From contig JAZGUH010000928.1 in the NCBI GenBank assembly GCA_037893225.1, positions 62,001 through 126,000 on the forward strand: DNA of 64,000 nucleotides, read 5' to 3'. Below the pieces are notes generated by a model. It saw only the letters and a list, made by a program, of their open reading frames with translations. It did not search any database and was not told the origin of the DNA. Of the stretch, positions 60,651 through 64,000 are shown one piece after another. Numbering within the stretch: the first letter of the stretch is position 1; every line of letters starts with the position of its first letter. Position numbers and translations under genes: made by a program. Source of the DNA: Hippasteria phrygiana. Its lineage: Eukaryota > Echinodermata > Asteroidea > Valvatida > Goniasteridae.

Positions 60651-61682
60651 TGAGAATAGAAACCCATCTGCGAAATGAAACTTGACAAATATTTCGTAAT
60701 AAACCGGAACAAATCCAAACACTTGTGTAGTGACGAAAATGATGAAAATAAACTCGCTAAATGGGTGGTTTTTCAGACTGTTATCTTTGCATTGTTAACA
60801 TTTTAAAAACAAAAAAAATTTTCAATTCAGTGTCCGCCGTATTATCCGTGTCAAAAAAACACACAAAAACTCTGGGGGATGATTTAACTTGAAATCTAAA
60901 ATGACCCTCGAAATTACCCCCTCGCCCCAAGCAATCAAAAATTAAAAGTAAAACATAAATTCTACATTTTATGAAATAGTTATGATTGTGTAATCATACA
61001 CTGAAGGTCAAACGTGGACAACAGCCACACATCATGAAATAGGCTACGGTATAAAAAACAATAATAGCAGGTTTTGTTTTTTTGTTTTGTTTTTTGTTTT
61101 GTTTTTCAGTTAACAAGTTGAAACAAACACGCAAACAAAACAAACCAACGCCCTTTGGCAATTATTTCCTGCTTCAAAATTAAGCTTATGACATTTGGAA
61201 ACTTTTTAAAAATCTGAAACAAAACCAAAACGCGGATCTATGATGAGGTCACAAAAGAATTGCGTGCAACATTGAGAATCTTATATCAAATAGCGAATCG
61301 TTAGATGAGACCACAGAGCAAGGAATTGTTTGCTCTATGATTTATAGATGGATGTATACATGTGACGAATTTTATTGTTGATCCAATTTTGATACGGCTG
61401 CGCTTTCACACTGTGTACGTACGTGTGCATTATGATCATTGGTTGATATACCGAGATCCCGGACCGAGACACACATTTTAAAGACGAATATCTCTTTATG
61501 TTTTAGAAAGAAACTTTTTAAAAAGAAACTTGGGTGTGAGAACAAAATTGTTTTTATTGTTTAGAAAAACGAAATATAAAGTTAAGTTTTTTTTATACGG
61601 TTTTCAGTTTTGAAAGGTGGAAGCGATTTCCATTCAGGATTATGAAAGAAACCAAACAATAGCGAGTTTGGCGACAAACAAA
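60651..61682. other. upstream region of DENND5
   Basis: No ORF or repeat recognised. A TTTTGTTTTG-type simple repeat is at 61070-61105. Confidence 0.5.
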
Positions 61683-61920
61683 CAGTACGGTGGCGTAACT
61701 TTGTGAGGGGGGGGGGGACCGGGAATGGGGTGCACATATTTTTTCAAGTGGGACTGAAAGTACAAGAACTGCAACTTGTATAATTTTGGGGACATTTCAA
61801 GATTTCAAATGGGGGTGGCGGGATGCATCCGGGAGGGGCGCGCTCTTGGGAGGGGCACGGATGTCAGCTGGGGGGGGGGGGGGACACGCTCCCCCATGCC
61901 CCACCGTAGTTACGCCACTG
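61683..61920. mobile_element. hAT-like MITE with CAGTGGCGTAACT-type ends
   Basis: CAGTACGGTGGCGTAACT and CCGTAGTTACGCCACTG are imperfect inverted ends. The flanks CAAACAAA and CAAACGAA agree at 7 of 8 positions. The interior has long G runs and GGCACGGATGTCAGCTGG, also seen at 58045-58063. Confidence 0.7.
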
Positions 61921-62730
61921 CAAACGAAAGGCGACAACTAACGTACGTCCGACGACGAGGAGGAGCGACGGAGTCGAACGATGCAAGACGGGCGATGGGC
62001 GACCTACGACAGCCACCAGAAAAGCAAAAAGCGAGATCGGCAAATTACGGACAACGGGATACAGAAATGGTATAAGCACATCGAATTAAGTTGCCGACGC
62101 TAACTGAGGGTGCTGTTACATTATGCTGGATGGACGAATTCTGGAAAGCCGTTCACATAATCCAGTGGCGCCCTCTATTCTCGAGACCACTTGGCAAAAC
62201 TTGAGGAAAATAATTCAGTTTCTTTCCTTTTTTAATATCCATAAACCATTCATAACCCATTATATTGCACGCCTTTGCTTAATTTTCATTGTATATATGG
62301 AAAGTTATAAATTTGCTTGCATTTGTGTCATGTTCATTTAATAGACCAAATAATTAGATTAGGCATAATAGCAGGTTAAGTGGCGCACTTTCAATGTTTC
62401 CTTACCTGCTACCAGCACCTTGCCGAGTAATAGTTTTACCCCACACAAAAATGAAATTCTACCAGTTAAAAATGTCCCTGTCCGTAAGTTTACGAACCCG
62501 TTTGTAAGTTACGAAGACATTTTATTTCGACACGATTTCCTGATCTTGCTTTTGTGCGCGCAATGAACCCTTTAATTAAAATGTACCAATAAGTCTGACA
62601 AACATCAAGTTGGGTATGTGAACGGAGATATTAATTAGTCTGATTTATTGAAATGTGTTCAACCACGCCGCGTTGGACGGCTGTCGGTCAAAATTTATGC
62701 CCAATTTCGGGACACCACATTTTTGGACTT
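61921..62730. other. intergenic segment
   Basis: Nothing recognised. Confidence 0.5.
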
Positions 62731-63563
62731 GGTATGGTGTTCCATATGTGCCATAGCTTTTGCAATATATTTTTGGGGGCGTATTTTTTTTCGGCATTGC
62801 ATTTTTTGTTTTTGGCGTCGCATTTTTGTTTTTGGCGTCGCATATTTTTTTTTTTTGCTTTTTTTTTTTTTTTTGGGCGTCGCAATTTTTTGTTGGTTAA
62901 ATTGTTTTTTGGCGTCTTTTTTTTTTTTTTTTGGCGCTGTCCTATTTTTTTTTTTCTTAATTTTTTTTTTTGGGGGGGGCGGCGCCTTTTTTTGGGGGGT
63001 CGTATTTTTTTGGGCGTCGCAATTTTTTTTTTGGCGTCGCATTTTTTTGGGCGTTGCATTTTTTTTTTGGCGTCTCATTTTTTCTTTGGTGTCGCATTTT
63101 TTCTCTGCGTCGTATTTTTGTCTCGTTCACGTGTCTGTCACGTGACTGTCACATCACTTGATGTTGATGAGAATGTTTAGAATCAGATTTTGTACAAGGC
63201 CTCTCGGTTGCAAATGAAAAAAGGATATTATTGTAATCATCTAGCGTGCACTGTGGATGAAGCAACGTATACATTTTAACCGGAATGTTCGTTACCATCT
63301 GCACAGTATTATAGCAGCCATCGGCATAATGAAAAGGTCAAAGTTGAACTTCCTCGTCACATGGGATTCACGTGAAATATATCTCGTCGCTGAAAATACG
63401 TCGCTGAAAAAAGAAATGCGACGCCCAAAAAAAAGAACAAAACAAAAAGAATATGCGATGCCAAAAACAAAAATGCGGCGCCAAAAACAAAAAATGCGAC
63501 GCCGAAAAAAAATACGCCCAAAAATATATTGCAAAAGCTATGGCACATATGGAACACCATAAT
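62731..63563. mobile_element. fold-back element built of GGCGTCGCATTTTTT units
   Basis: The left end TATGGTGTTCCATATGTGCC (62733) is mirrored at the right by GGCACATATGGAACACCATA (63543-63562). The arms run about 130 bp and pass into arrays of GGCGTCGCA plus T-run (plus strand, 62800-63118) and their complement TGCGACGCC plus A-run (63417-63508). Long ORFs here (165-175 codons, Phe- or Lys-rich) come from the T runs and are not genes. Confidence 0.8.
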
Positions 63564-64000
63564 ATGGACTAAATTTCAAGTTATTAACTTCAAATAGAAA
63601 TAGCGAAGTAACTTCTATTAAGGTAATAGTACCGAATTTAAATACCTCAATGAACCAGCAGGAACAGGCCCCCCGCCCAGTTAATGCCGTCGAGCCAAGC
63701 ATCTTTGCACGCCGAACCATGATAGCAAAACCACAGGTAGGTCGGTGTTTAACATCAGGGGTGCGTTTTGGAGGTCATATGCGAAAACTGGTTCTGTTGC
63801 ATAGGCGTAGCCAGCGGGGGGGGGGGGGGGGGAGGGGGTTATTTACCCCCCACTATTTTCGGAGTGCCCTTTCTTTTATTTTACTTTCTTTTTTGTACCC
63901 CAAAATTTCCGTCCCACAAAAAATCAAAACCCTGCCCTCTACATGTATCTACGACATACCTGTGTTTAATGTCGCAAGCTATATATAGGAACGGTGCCCG
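63564..64000. other. right edge of window
   Basis: CATAGGCGTAGCCAGCGGGG plus a G run (63800-63835) is one end of another GGCGTAGCC-type repeat, cut off or incomplete here. No gene called. Confidence 0.45.

Noticed and set aside
62648..63180. 165- and 175-codon Phe-rich ORFs and their Lys-rich opposites
   Set aside because: They are produced by T runs in the GGCGTCGCATTTTTT array; coding is not credible.
63650..63748. Possible exon MNQQEQAPRPVNAVEPS... ending at CCACAG|GTAGGT
   Set aside because: The donor-like site is good, but there is no family match, no acceptor and no partner exon in the window.

Overview
The window is animal nuclear DNA: about 40% GC, intron-rich and packed with short inverted-repeat transposons. 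One real protein-coding gene dominates it. Twenty minus-strand exons with GT-AG borders and fully compatible phases spell the first ~1,264 residues of a DENND5-type protein (the DENND5A/Rab6IP1 and DENND5B family; DENN, RUN, PLAT and RUN domains). The gene starts at 60367 and runs to 2801. The last ~60 residues of the second RUN domain are not visible and should lie left of base 1. Host-gene style, transposon mix and the very frequent TACATGTA motif suggest an invertebrate deuterostome (echinoderm, hemichordate or amphioxus). A mollusc is not excluded; this is inference.

Layout, left to right. 1-1026 is a broken Tc1/IS630-like transposase on the plus strand, inside the gene's last visible intron. 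2801-29272 carries exons 20 to 2, with introns holding MITEs, a tRNA-derived SINE, an RT-type retrotransposon (LINE) remnant split by a 4-kb TAA-flanked element, and a pogo/Tigger remnant. 29273-60270 is a 31-kb first intron that is a graveyard of non-autonomous DNA transposons, palindromes and ACATGT hexamer repeats. 60271-60367 is the first coding exon. 60368-64000 is upstream sequence with one hAT-like MITE and a large fold-back element built from GGCGTCGCATTTTTT units.

The most informative signals are nested insertions and paired repeat copies. They allow target-site duplications to be read directly: 8 bp for two hAT-like families, TAA for Harbinger-like elements, TTAA for piggyBac-like elements and TA for pogo. 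Comparing paired copies also shows ACATGT-type hexamers being gained inside older repeats, which may explain the hexamer-rich first intron.

I found no operon, CRISPR array, phage or toxin system. I did not find a clearly undescribed functional system. The best candidates for novelty are the hexamer-gain process, a near-perfect 119-bp palindrome with a hammerhead-like core, the tRNA/SINE palindrome, and the paired Harbinger-like elements that keep a short ORF.
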